DNA of 64,000 nucleotides from NCBI GenBank assembly GCA_002069725.1, contig MWBW01000005.1, forward strand, positions 1 to 64,000, read 5' to 3'. The translations under genes and the position numbers were made by a program. The notes below the pieces were generated by a model. That model ran no database searches. It was not told the origin of the DNA and saw only the letters and a list, made by a program, of their open reading frames with translations. Within the stretch, counting starts at the first letter, position 1, and each line of letters starts with the position of its first letter. This stretch comes from Firmicutes bacterium ADurb.Bin248. GTDB taxonomy: Bacteria > Bacillota > Clostridia > Christensenellales > CAG-138. This document shows positions 16,595 to 25,635 of the stretch, piece by piece.

Positions 16595-19135
16595 TTGTTC
16601 GATTCCTCTCTCATCAAAACCAAATACTGTATGCCGCGCGCGAACCCCAACCTGCTCTCGCGCGGAAGGATGCTCCACAAGCTCAACCGCGCGTTCGAGC
16701 GGATGCTTACGCTGGTGGTGGCGCCGATGGGCTACGGAAAAACGACGGCGGTCTACGAGTGGGTGGAAAAATCGGGCGTGCGGGCGGCGTGGCTTTCGCT
16801 CGACGAAGCCGACAACGACCCCATCTTTTTCTGGAAATATTTTTGCGCGGCGTGCGAGAGCATACTTCCGGGGCTTACGGAGCGCGTCGAATACGCTTTT
16901 TCGTCGCAGCAGCTGCTCGAGGCGAACGTCCACATCAACATACTCATCGACGAGCTGGCGCGCCGCGAGGGCAGGGCGGCGCTCGTTCTGGACGATCTGC
17001 ACGCGATCTCCAACGCGCAGATCTGGAAAGGGCTTTCCCACCTGCTCGCCTACCTTCCCGCAAACGCGCACATGATACTGATCAGCAGGGCCGAGCCCGC
17101 GCTGGATCTGAATCCGTTTGAAATACGCTCCCAGCTCCTGCGCGTGGGCGTAAGGGATCTGCGCTTCCGGCAGGACGAGATCGCGGACTTTTACGCAAAG
17201 CAGGATTTCGCGTTCGGCGGGGAAACGCTCGAAAGGATCGGCAGCTATACGGAGGGCTGGGCCGCGGCCATGGTGGCCATAGCGGTATCGGCGCGCAACG
17301 ACCGCGTCAAAAGGGACCCTCTGGGCGGCGCGGCCGGGGCGGACGCCGATATTTACCGCTACCTGATGAACGAGGTCTACGAATCGTATCCGCCCGAGAA
17401 AAGGGATTTTCTGCTTAAAATTTCCATATTGGATCACTTGAAAGAGGATGTTTGCGCCGCTGTGACCGGCGAGGACAACGCCGCGCGCTTCTTTGCGGAC
17501 ATGCGAAGGAAAAACGAGTTTCTGACCTCGTTGGGCGACGAGAGCGGCGCGTACCGGCTGCATCCGCTGCTCAAGGGCTTCCTGCTCGAAAAGCTCAGGC
17601 TGCGCGATCCCGACGGTTTTTTTGCGCTGCACGCGAAAGCCGCGCTCTGGTACCGGGAACAGGGCATGCTGCCCCTGGCCGTTTCCCATTATTTGCGCGG
17701 CGGGCATTACGCGCAGGCTTTCGAGCTCGTCGAAATGCAGCTGGGCAGCTTCGCGAGCAAAAACGAATATGAGACCGCGCGGCTTTGGCTCGAGCAGCTT
17801 CCCGAGGAGTACAAGCAAAAAAGCGTCAAGACCGCGGTGTTCTATTCGATGTATCACGCGCAGCGCCGCGCCTTCGGGGCATCCCGCGAATGCCTCGCCC
17901 GCGCGCGGGAGCTTTTGGCGCAGGGCCGGGAGGGGGCGGCCGGTTCGCAGGACCGCACCCTGGTCGGCCTCGTGGCGCTCAACCTGCTGCTTCGGGAAGG
18001 CTGCGCGGAAGAACTGCGAAGCATGATCCACAGCGGGAGCATACCCGGCGGCGATACGTTCAGGACGGTCGAATATGTGGATCTGAACGATTCGTCCGTC
18101 TGCATTTACCGGAGCCCGGTCCGCACCATGATAAAGCTTTACGAAATCGACCGCGACGCGTTCCATAAGCTCCGGGACTATTACAGCATACTGTCCATGC
18201 GCAACCCCGGCTTCATGCCTCTGGCGAGCGCGGAATACCTCTATGAAAAAAACAGGACGGACGAAGCCCTTCCCCTGTTTTTGAGCGCGCTTGAAGACGC
18301 GCAGCCCTTCGGCTATCCGGGCGTTCTGGTTCCGGCCATGGCCGGCATTTCCCGCATCAAGCGAAGCCGGGACGATATGGCGGGCGCCCACAAGCCGCAT
18401 TGGAACGACCTGATCGGCGCGCTGAAAACGCGCTGCTTCATAGAAATCGGCAATATGGACCGGGCGGAGAGATGGCTTCGCACCAACAAGTTGAACATAT
18501 TCAGCGAGATCAACAGAGTCCGCGAATTCGAGCTGATCGTGCTCGCGAGGGTATTGTGGGCGAAGAAGAACGCGAACGACGCGGAAATACTTTTAATGCG
18601 GCTTCTGTCGTTTGCCGAGGCGGAAAACCGCCCGCACAGCATGGTTGAAATACTGAACCTGCTATCGATGATCGCTTTCCAGACCGGCAACGCCCGCGCC
18701 GCGCTCGAGCATATGGAACGGTCTCTGCGCGTCGGCCTTGCGGAGGGCTATGTGAGAAGCTATCTCGACGAGCAATCGCCCATGCTCGCCGTATTGAGAC
18801 AGGCGGCGCGCGCGCTCGGGGACGCCGAGGACGGCTCGGCGGAGCTCGGGGAATTCGCCCAATCCCTCGTTTCGGGGATCGAGGCGGAAAAAAGCAGACC
18901 CTCCGCCATCGGGGACGCGGCGGACGCCCTGAAGCTCAAAAAGCTGCTGACCGATAAGGAATATAAGGTTCTCGAGCTGCTGTGCGCCGCCTGCTCCAAC
19001 GAGGAGATCGGCAAAAAGCTGAACATCTCGCAGCGCACGGTGAAGGCGCATACGGGCAACATCTACGGCAAGCTCGGGGTCAGGACCCGCGCACAATGCG
19101 TAAAGCTCGTGCACGAGGAGGGTTTCCCGCTGTAA
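16595..19135 (+). CDS. MalT-like LuxR-family transcriptional regulator (STAND ATPase)
   Basis: An 846-residue regulator. It has an N-terminal ATPase domain (Walker A APMGYGKTT at 43-51, Walker B ALVLDDLHAI near residue 133), a long helical TPR-like middle of about 400 residues and a C-terminal LuxR helix-turn-helix (near 783-840, LNISQRTVKAHTGNIYGKLG). By analogy with MalT it would bind a small inducer and ATP, form oligomers and activate promoters. The start is taken as TTG at 16595 after GGGGAGTG, which gives the expected N-terminus (SLIKTKYCMPRANPNLLSR). It is divergent from the peptide-export operon and upstream of the surface-protein gene; shared palindromes suggest both, and the STAS operon, are targets. 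The inducer is unknown. Confidence 0.88.
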   Translation: MFDSSLIKTKYCMPRANPNLLSRGRMLHKLNRAFERMLTLVVAPMGYGKTTAVYEWVEKSGVRAAWLSLDEADNDPIFFWKYFCAACESILPGLTERVEYAFSSQQLLEANVHINILIDELARREGRAALVLDDLHAISNAQIWKGLSHLLAYLPANAHMILISRAEPALDLNPFEIRSQLLRVGVRDLRFRQDEIADFYAKQDFAFGGETLERIGSYTEGWAAAMVAIAVSARNDRVKRDPLGGAAGADADIYRYLMNEVYESYPPEKRDFLLKISILDHLKEDVCAAVTGEDNAARFFADMRRKNEFLTSLGDESGAYRLHPLLKGFLLEKLRLRDPDGFFALHAKAALWYREQGMLPLAVSHYLRGGHYAQAFELVEMQLGSFASKNEYETARLWLEQLPEEYKQKSVKTAVFYSMYHAQRRAFGASRECLARARELLAQGREGAAGSQDRTLVGLVALNLLLREGCAEELRSMIHSGSIPGGDTFRTVEYVDLNDSSVCIYRSPVRTMIKLYEIDRDAFHKLRDYYSILSMRNPGFMPLASAEYLYEKNRTDEALPLFLSALEDAQPFGYPGVLVPAMAGISRIKRSRDDMAGAHKPHWNDLIGALKTRCFIEIGNMDRAERWLRTNKLNIFSEINRVREFELIVLARVLWAKKNANDAEILLMRLLSFAEAENRPHSMVEILNLLSMIAFQTGNARAALEHMERSLRVGLAEGYVRSYLDEQSPMLAVLRQAARALGDAEDGSAELGEFAQSLVSGIEAEKSRPSAIGDAADALKLKKLLTDKEYKVLELLCAACSNEEIGKKLNISQRTVKAHTGNIYGKLGVRTRAQCVKLVHEEGFPL

Positions 19136-19164
19136 AGGCAATTTTTCTGTTCCAACCGCAAAAA

Positions 19165-19206
19165 CCGCGCGGCATTGTACCTTCGTACGATGCCGCGGCG
19201 TTTTTC
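19165..19206 (+). terminator. Terminator after the LuxR-family gene, containing the palindrome
   Basis: Hairpin GCGGCATTGTAC/GTACGATGCCGC with a 4-base loop, followed by GGCGTTTTTC. It lies 30 bases after the regulator stop codon. Its core is the same 18-bp palindrome as the candidate operator, so it may serve both purposes. Confidence 0.7.
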
Positions 19207-19218
19207 TTATGCTATTTT
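19174..19218 (+). promoter_or_regulatory. Candidate activator site and extended -10 of the surface-protein gene
   Basis: The palindrome (19174-19191) is followed, after exactly 18 bases, by TGC-TATTTT (19210-19218), an extended -10-like box. The same layout is found at 23415-23459. The leader downstream also contains a two-codon frame ATGGCATAA at 19228 with its own GGAGG. Confidence 0.45.
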
Positions 19219-19252
19219 TGGAGGAGTATGGCATAAACGGAGGAAACATATC

Positions 19253-22200
19253 GTGAAAACAGCGAGAAAAACACTGGCGAGTATACTGATCGCTTCATTC
19301 ATGCTGATGCTGCTGCCCCTGCCCGCGCGGGCGGAGGGCGCGGTTTGCAGGATTGGCGCGGACGATTTTTATACGTTTCAGGCCGCGCTCGACGCGCTCG
19401 ACGCCATGGGGGGCGGAGAAGCGACCGTCACGCTGCTCAAGGATATCGAATATTCCACGACGACAAGCATCGCCGTCACCGGCAAAACCGTCCATTTCGA
19501 CCTGAACGGACATAAGCTGGGTGTGACGAACCGCGAAGGCCACGCGCTCACGGTCGGCGCGGGCGGCGTCGTGGATATCACCGCCGATGGAGATAAGGGC
19601 GGCACGTTCAGCGTCGCGTCCCTCTACAGCTTCGGATGGGGCGTATATGCCCACGACGGCGGGCAGGCGACCGTGACCAACGCGACGTCGAGCGGGGAGA
19701 ACGGCGCAGCGGCCGTCGCGGACGGCGGCGGCAGCCGGGTCGTCGTCCAAAACAGCGCCGAGGGGGCCACGGGCGCGTACGCGTTCAACTTTGGCGTCGT
19801 GAACGTCAACGGCAACGTCACCAGTTCCTCTGTGGGAGCAAGGGCCGAGGCCGGGGGCGCCGTCACCGTGTACGGCAACGTTTCGGTTGACGGCGCGTGG
19901 GCGACGGGCGTATCGGCCGCAGGCCTCGGCTCGCAGGCGGAAGTAAAACGCGACGTGACCGTCGACGGGAGCAATACGACCGGCGTATCCGTGCGCGATG
20001 CCGGCAAGGCAACCGTAAGGGGAAACGTGGCCGTCACCGGCCTGAACGCCACGGGCGTCAACGCCATCAATAGCGGTTCGGAGGCATACATAGACGGCGT
20101 GATTTCCGTGCCGGAATTCGCGTTCTATATCATACTGAACTCTGATCCCCTGGACGACGGAGACGGCGTGCCGGACGGAAGCTACCTGCGCTATTCCGAC
20201 GAAGTGAGCAGCGTCTTTGTGACGGCGCCCACGGGGCCTCTGTGCGAGATCGGCTCGACCGGGTATGACATGCTCGCCGCGGCGCTTAAAGTGGCCGTCG
20301 AAGACGCGGACGACGGCGCGGTCACGACCATCAAGCTGCTGCGGGACGCCGATTATGACGCCTGCATTCAGGTGAGCGGCAAAACCGTCATATTCGACCT
20401 GAACGGGTGTTCGCTCAGCCTGATGAACGAGGCCGGAAACGGGCTGGAAGTCGGCGAAGGCGGCGTCGTGGATATCACGGATACCAGCGCTGAGAAAGAC
20501 GGCGCGTTCAACGTTGTGGGCGCCGGATACGGCGTGTACGCCCACGACGGCGGGCGGGCGCGCGTGACCATGGCCATAGGTATGACGACGGGCGTATACG
20601 CCGCCGACGGAGGCTCCGTCCACGTAAAAGGAAACGTATACGGAAGCGTCATGACCGGCCCGGGCGCCGCAGGCGTCATCGCGGCGGGCGGCGGCACGGT
20701 AACGGTGGACGGCATAATCCTCGCGGTAGACGAAGGGGCGGTCTACATCAAACTGGACGAAGCCGCAAAAACCGAGGGCGACGGCGTGCCGGGAACGGGA
20801 GCCGACGAGGGCTATCTCGTCTATTCCGACGCGAACGGCAACACCGTACGCGTGGCGACGAAGGCTGTCTGCATGATCGGCATGACCATGTACGAGTCGC
20901 TCGACGCCGCGCTCGGCGACGCGGCGGACGGCGAGGAAACGACCGTCAGGCTGCTCAGGAGCATCAATCACAATACCGGAATCGCCGTCGAGGGCAAAAC
21001 CGTCGTTTTCGACCTGAACGGGTGCGCGCTGAACGTGACGAACACCGAGGGGCACGCCCTCACGGTCGGCCCGGGCGGTATTGTGGATTTCACGGATACC
21101 AGCGCCGAGGGGGACGGCGAATTCAACGTCGCGGGCATCGGCTTCGGATTCCATGGCGCGTATGCGCATGACGGCGGCCAGGCGAGAGTGACCCGCGCGG
21201 CGGCGAGCGAACCGGCGGGCACGGCCGCCTGTGCGCAGGGCACGGACGGGGAAGGCAACCCCAGCCGGATACGCGTGACGGGCGAGGCAAACCATCCGGC
21301 CGGCTTAGGCGCGAGCGCCGCGGGCGGCGGCGAGGTCGTCGTGGACGGCGACGCGCTGTGTTCCGGCGTATACGCGAACGGCTCAGGCAGCAGCGTGGAG
21401 ATAAAAGGGAACGTGGCCGGCTCGGATGTGGGCGTATACTCCATCTCGGGCGGCAGCGTGACCGTCCGCGGGGACGTCGCCGTATCCGGCGAATACGGCG
21501 CGGGCGTAGCCGTTGCGGACGGCGGCACGGCTTTGGTGGAAGGCGACGTGACGATATCCGGCGGGGCCGGCGTAGCGGGCGTGCTTTCGGCGGACGGCGG
21601 CACCGCGACCATCAACGGCGTGCTCGCCGTGCCGGCCGGGTGTTCCTATATCATGCTGGTGCGGTACGACCCCGACGTTGAATCATACCTCGTCCCGGGC
21701 GACGGCATCCCGGGAACGGGCGAGCGCGCGGGATATCTGGTTTATGCCGACGAAATCAACTTCGTCTACGTACGGGCCCGGGTGAGCGCGGCGCTCAACC
21801 CGACGGCCGCGTCGTTCGATAAGAACCCGGCCAAGCAGGCGGATGTGCGCGCGGCCATCACATGGAACAACGCCAAAGCCGTGAAGGATGTGAAGGCGGG
21901 CGGTGTATCCATCGGAGCGGCCAACTACAGCGTGAGCGGAAATACGCTCACCGTCAGCAAGGCGTATCTCGCGGCGAAGGCAGCAGGCAGCCTCGTTTTG
22001 ACCGTGGAATTCAACAAATACGACCCTGCGGAACTGACCGTCGCCATCAGCGACACCACGCCGCCTCTCTCCGCCTATACGCACCGGACGCTCCGCGACG
22101 CCGCGACCGGCGTTTCCGTATCCGGCGGCGGCATCCACGAGTCGGCGCAGCTTTCCGTAACGCCCCTCGACGCGAACGCGCTGCCCGGAGCGCTCAGGGA

Positions 22201-22546
22201 AGCGGCCGCGGGCGGCATGCTGATCGCCGGGTTCGAAGTTTCCCTGATCGGCGGCGACTTCCAGGGCGAGCTCACGATCTCCTTCCCCGTGAACGCGCTG
22301 TTTAACGGCCGGCGCGTCGTCGTGCTGCACTATGTCAACGGCCGGACGGAAACCCATTCCGTCCTGGTCGCGAACGGGCGGGCGACGGTCACCGTATACA
22401 GCCTTTCGCCCTTCGCGATCCTGCCGGAGATCGGGGCGCCCGAACCGCCCGGCACGGGCGGCTCGGCGGGACGGGGCGGCTTCGCTCTCATCGGCCTCGC
22501 GGCGCTTCTGGCGGGCTATGCCGCGCAAAAGCGGCGCAAAGCATAG
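19253..22546 (+). CDS. Secreted surface protein, three beta-helix modules plus CBM_X2 domain
   Basis: A 1097-residue protein starting at GTG 19253 (GGAGG 9 bases upstream). A signal peptide covers residues 1 to about 26 (LIASFMLMLLPLPARAEG). Three repeats begin near residues 30, 329 and 540, each with CxIG, TVxLLxD, GKTVxFDLNG and a DITDTS-like turn, then short VYAHDGG/GNV repeats that suggest a right-handed beta helix. A CBM_X2 domain (ALNPTAASFDKNPAKQADV) starts near 845. The C-terminus has a hydrophobic helix and RRK tail but no LPxTG; PPGTGG before the helix may be a variant sorting signal. Probably a cell-surface glycan-binding protein or adhesin; the ligand is not known. Confidence 0.8.
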   Translation: MKTARKTLASILIASFMLMLLPLPARAEGAVCRIGADDFYTFQAALDALDAMGGGEATVTLLKDIEYSTTTSIAVTGKTVHFDLNGHKLGVTNREGHALTVGAGGVVDITADGDKGGTFSVASLYSFGWGVYAHDGGQATVTNATSSGENGAAAVADGGGSRVVVQNSAEGATGAYAFNFGVVNVNGNVTSSSVGARAEAGGAVTVYGNVSVDGAWATGVSAAGLGSQAEVKRDVTVDGSNTTGVSVRDAGKATVRGNVAVTGLNATGVNAINSGSEAYIDGVISVPEFAFYIILNSDPLDDGDGVPDGSYLRYSDEVSSVFVTAPTGPLCEIGSTGYDMLAAALKVAVEDADDGAVTTIKLLRDADYDACIQVSGKTVIFDLNGCSLSLMNEAGNGLEVGEGGVVDITDTSAEKDGAFNVVGAGYGVYAHDGGRARVTMAIGMTTGVYAADGGSVHVKGNVYGSVMTGPGAAGVIAAGGGTVTVDGIILAVDEGAVYIKLDEAAKTEGDGVPGTGADEGYLVYSDANGNTVRVATKAVCMIGMTMYESLDAALGDAADGEETTVRLLRSINHNTGIAVEGKTVVFDLNGCALNVTNTEGHALTVGPGGIVDFTDTSAEGDGEFNVAGIGFGFHGAYAHDGGQARVTRAAASEPAGTAACAQGTDGEGNPSRIRVTGEANHPAGLGASAAGGGEVVVDGDALCSGVYANGSGSSVEIKGNVAGSDVGVYSISGGSVTVRGDVAVSGEYGAGVAVADGGTALVEGDVTISGGAGVAGVLSADGGTATINGVLAVPAGCSYIMLVRYDPDVESYLVPGDGIPGTGERAGYLVYADEINFVYVRARVSAALNPTAASFDKNPAKQADVRAAITWNNAKAVKDVKAGGVSIGAANYSVSGNTLTVSKAYLAAKAAGSLVLTVEFNKYDPAELTVAISDTTPPLSAYTHRTLRDAATGVSVSGGGIHESAQLSVTPLDANALPGALREAAAGGMLIAGFEVSLIGGDFQGELTISFPVNALFNGRRVVVLHYVNGRTETHSVLVANGRATVTVYSLSPFAILPEIGAPEPPGTGGSAGRGGFALIGLAALLAGYAAQKRRKA

Positions 22547-22578
22547 CGCCCGCGCGGGACAGCAGGGAGGTATTTCAG

Positions 22579-23395
22579 GTGTACGCCGTTCGCAGCGCGA
22601 AGCTTGAGGACATGGGCTTCATCATGGGGCTCGCGGAACAGGAGGGCTGGAATCCCGGCCTGTCGGACGGGGAAAGCTTTTTTTGCGCGGACCCCGAAGG
22701 GTTTTTTATCGGAGAACGCGCGGGGGAGCGCGTCGGCTGCATATCCGCCGTCCGTTACGGCGCGTTCGGCTTCATCGGCCTGTATATCGTAAAAGAAGAA
22801 TATCGGGGCAACGGCTACGGCACGGCGCTGTGGGAACGCGCCCTGGAAAGGCTGCGAAACTGCAACATCGGCCTGGACGGCGTGGCGGCGCAGCAGGAGA
22901 ACTACAAAAAATCGGGCTTCCGGCTTGCGCACGGGAACCTGCGCTTCAGCGGCGCCCGCCGCGCCTTGCATAATCCCCGCGCAAAACATACCGTTTTCCG
23001 AGATCGCCGCCTACGACGCCCGGCATTTCCCTGCGCAAAGGCGCGCTTTCCTTTGGCAATGGCTGCGCATGCCCGACGCCCGCACGCTCTGCTGCCGTCG
23101 GGATGGAAAGCTTCGCGGATACGGCACGATCCGCAAATGCGTATCCGGCTACAAAATAGGGCCGCTCTTCGCCGACGCCGAGGGGATCGCCGAAACGCTT
23201 TTCCTCAACCTCGCGGACTTTGCCAAAGGGGCGGCCGTTTCCCTCGATATCGCCGAGCCCAACGCGAACGCGCGGGCGCTGTGCGAGCGGTTCGGCATGG
23301 CGCGGCAGTTCGAAACGGCCCGCATGTATACGGGAAAGACGCCCGATCCGGACTGGGACGGCGTGTATGGGATCACGACCTTCGAGCTCGGCTGA
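22579..23395 (+). pseudogene. GNAT acetyltransferase, YitH-like, split by a frameshift
   Basis: The first part, from GTG 22579 (GGGAGG site), reads as a GNAT domain to about 22950: EEYRGNGYGTALWERALERL is the acetyl-CoA loop. The reading frame then drifts into unrelated Arg-rich sequence, while the +1 frame from about 22950 to 23395 carries the expected C-terminal domain (IPFSEIAAYDARHFPAQRRA to YGITTFELG). Joined, the product would be about 272 residues, the normal size of two-domain YitH-like acetyltransferases. The break is in a GC-rich run near 22945-22970. Either the gene is inactive or one base is wrong in the assembly. It follows the surface-protein gene by 32 bases. Confidence 0.75.
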
Positions 23396-23401
23396 GAAAT
23401 A

Positions 23402-23448
23402 AAAAATGCGCGGTATTGTACTTTGGTACGATGCCGCGCTTTTTTTAT
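23402..23448 (+). terminator. Terminator after the GNAT gene, containing the palindrome
   Basis: Hairpin GCGCGGTATTGTAC/GTACGATGCCGCGC with loop TTTG, followed by seven T. It starts a few bases after the GNAT stop. The AAAAAA run before it would also allow termination in the other direction. Confidence 0.85.
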
Positions 23449-23459
23449 TGTGCTAATAT
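23415..23459 (+). promoter_or_regulatory. Candidate activator site and extended -10 of the STAS operon
   Basis: The palindrome (23415-23432), then 18 bases, then TGC-TAATAT (23451-23459). Position and spacing match the copy at 19174-19218 and nearly match the one upstream of the export operon. The start codon of the STAS gene is 90 bases further on. Confidence 0.5.
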
Positions 23460-23549
23460 TCGAGTACGAATGCTTCCAATCAGGCTCAATCACGATGCGG
23501 GTCGAACGGGCCTGTGCGCGGCCCGTATTCCATCAGGAGGAAAACAAGC

Positions 23550-23846
23550 ATGACCATCCAAAAAACGCAAACGGGGACCGAGCTTACCGTGGCCCTTTCC
23601 GGAAGGCTCGACACCACCACCGCGCCCCAGCTTGAGGCGGAGCTCAAAAGCTCGCTCGAGGGCGTAACCGCGCTGACGCTGGATTTCAAAGGGCTCGAGT
23701 ACATCTCCTCCGCGGGCCTTCGGGTGCTCCTGAGCGCGCAGAAGGCGATGCTGCGGCAGGGCAAAATGGTCGTTTGCAACGTCAACGACACCATACTCGA
23801 GGTGTTCGAGGTCACGGGCTTTTCGGATGTTCTGACCCTTGCGTGA
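23550..23846 (+). CDS. STAS-domain anti-sigma factor antagonist
   Basis: A 98-residue SpoIIAA/RsbV-type protein. GRLDTTTAPQLEAEL (18-32) and the phosphorylation loop YISSAGLRVL (51-60) are typical; a Ser in this loop would be phosphorylated by an RsbW-like kinase and restored by a PP2C phosphatase. The start at 23550 has AGGAGG 8 bases upstream; frames further upstream lack a site. It is first in a tightly packed operon with a MATE-RsbW fusion, a SpoIIE-RsbW fusion and an amino-acid ABC transporter. No sigma factor gene is present in the cluster, so its partner may be one of the fused kinase-like domains. Confidence 0.92.
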   Translation: MTIQKTQTGTELTVALSGRLDTTTAPQLEAELKSSLEGVTALTLDFKGLEYISSAGLRVLLSAQKAMLRQGKMVVCNVNDTILEVFEVTGFSDVLTLA

Positions 23847-25612
23847 TGGAAACGGAAAAGGCTAGGCCAAGCGCTGGCGCCGCCGCCGGGTCGGAGCGCC
23901 TTTTTGTGGACCGGGCGTTCCGGCGGTTTTTTGTTCCGTCGCTCCTCTCCAACCTGGGGCTGGCGCTGGGCGGCATGGCGGATTGCCTCGTGGTGGGCGC
24001 GAAGCTCGGGCCGAACGGCCTTTCCGCGATCTCTTTGGGCATACCGGTCTACATGTTTTACAACCTTTTGAGCTACGGGTTCTCCATCGGCGGCTCCATC
24101 CACTACGCCGCCCTCATGGGGAGCGGGAGGCCCGAGGCCGCGAACAGGCTGTTCTCCAACGTGCTCCGTTTCCTTGCGGGCGTCTATTTAGTCAGCGCCG
24201 CGCTCGGCCTCATGTTTCTGCCCGCGCTTTTGCGCCTGCTCGGGGCCGACCCCGCTTACCCCGAGGTCTACTCCATCGCCGCGCGCTATGTCCGCGCGCA
24301 GCTTTTGTGCGTGCCCGTGCTGTTCCTCCAGGGGCCGTTTTACTATTTCGTCCACAGCGACGGCGCGCCCAAGCGCGCCGCGGCGGCGCTCATAACATCC
24401 AACGCGGTTGATATCGCGCTCAATTATGTGTTCGTGATCCGCATGAACATGGGGGCCGAGGGCTCCGTGTGGTCCACGGCCGCCGGCGCGGTGTTCTGCC
24501 TTGTCCTTTGCGGCGGCCACATCGTAAGAAAGCGCGGGCAGCTCCGGCTTTGCCGCGCGCCGTTCGATCCCGGGGGGCTTTGGCGCTGCATCCGAACGGG
24601 CTTCGCCTCGGCGGTTCAGTATGTGTACCAGTTCGTCACGGTGCTGTGCGCCAACACGCTTCTTCTTTCCATAGGCGGACCCATAGGCGTTGCGGTGTTC
24701 GACGTGGTCTACAACCTGTCCATGCTCTCCACCGCCGTTGCCGACGGCGTGGGCATGACCGTGCAGCCTATGGTGAGCACCTATCGCGCGGAGCGGGATA
24801 CGCCCGCGGTCCTTCGCACGATGAAGCTCGCCTTCCTGTACGGCTCCGGCCTTTCGCTTGTGATAACGGCGGGGTTTTATTTGGCCGCGGCGCCGATTTC
24901 CGCGTTTTTCGGGCTCAACGGCGAGGCAGGCGGCCTGGGCGCTACCGCGCTTTGCGTTTACGCCGTGAGCATACTTCCCGCCTTTTGGAACCAGCTCGCG
25001 GTCTATTACAGGCAGACCACGCTTCGGGAAAAAAACGCGTTCCTGATCCAGACGTTAAGGCTGCTCGCGCTGTTTCTTCTCTTCGCGTTCCCGCTCGCCC
25101 GGCTGGGGCTTTTCCGCTTTTGGTGGGCGTTCCCGCTCTCGGAGCTTGCGACGCTTTTGTATGTCTTATCCAGCGCGCGAAAGCGCGTCGGGGCGGACGC
25201 CGGGGAGCGGGCGGCGCCGCAGCCGCGAAGCTTCACGGCCTATATCGAAAACGCGGCGCTACTGGGCCCCTCGGTGGAGGAGCTGCAGCGCGCCCTGGAA
25301 TCGTGGGAATGCACGGTGCAGCAAAGCTATTACGCCACGCTCGTAGTGGAGGAGCTGTGCGCCGCCATTTTGGAGGACGCCGAGCGCAACAGGCGCGGCG
25401 ACATACTCATCAAGCTCACCATCGTCGCCGACGCGGATGGTTTCACGCTCCATCTGCGGGATAACTCCTTCGAGTTCAACCCCTTCGCGCTGGAGGCCGG
25501 AACGGACGGCGAGGGCCCCAACACGCTGGGCATGTCCATCGTCAAAAAGAAGGCGAAGGAATTTTTTTACCGCCGCTATCAGGGCTTCAACACGCTCGTG
25601 GTGATCCTCTAA
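23846..25612 (+). CDS. MATE-family transporter fused to RsbW-like ATPase domain
   Basis: A 588-residue fusion. Residues about 20-440 are a MATE transporter with twelve hydrophobic helices (VDRAFRRFFVPSLLSNLGLA, GGMADCLVVGAKLG). Residues about 460-588 resemble the GHKL ATPase of RsbW-type kinases: VVEELCAAILEDAE at the N-box position, LHLRDNSFEFNPFALE at the G1 box, and NTLGMSIVKKKAKEF. The N-box Asn that holds Mg2+ is Ala here, so kinase activity is doubtful, while the G1 Asp is kept. The ATG overlaps the STAS stop (TGATG). A STAS-responsive gate on a transporter is a reasonable guess. The exported substrate is unknown. Confidence 0.85.
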   Translation: METEKARPSAGAAAGSERLFVDRAFRRFFVPSLLSNLGLALGGMADCLVVGAKLGPNGLSAISLGIPVYMFYNLLSYGFSIGGSIHYAALMGSGRPEAANRLFSNVLRFLAGVYLVSAALGLMFLPALLRLLGADPAYPEVYSIAARYVRAQLLCVPVLFLQGPFYYFVHSDGAPKRAAAALITSNAVDIALNYVFVIRMNMGAEGSVWSTAAGAVFCLVLCGGHIVRKRGQLRLCRAPFDPGGLWRCIRTGFASAVQYVYQFVTVLCANTLLLSIGGPIGVAVFDVVYNLSMLSTAVADGVGMTVQPMVSTYRAERDTPAVLRTMKLAFLYGSGLSLVITAGFYLAAAPISAFFGLNGEAGGLGATALCVYAVSILPAFWNQLAVYYRQTTLREKNAFLIQTLRLLALFLLFAFPLARLGLFRFWWAFPLSELATLLYVLSSARKRVGADAGERAAPQPRSFTAYIENAALLGPSVEELQRALESWECTVQQSYYATLVVEELCAAILEDAERNRRGDILIKLTIVADADGFTLHLRDNSFEFNPFALEAGTDGEGPNTLGMSIVKKKAKEFFYRRYQGFNTLVVIL

Positions 25613-25635
25613 GCGCCGGGCCTTGGGAGGGAAGC

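Noticed and set aside
15935-18400. Very long minus-strand open frame (821 codons) ending in the HlyD-like protein
   Set aside because: Upstream of 16417 it is antisense to the well-supported LuxR-family gene and is rich in Arg/Pro/His; the real start has a GGGAGG site and family-like N-terminus.
19295-21295. 666-codon minus-strand frame opposite the surface protein
   Set aside because: Arg/His/Val-rich shadow caused by codon bias; the plus strand has a signal peptide and repeats.
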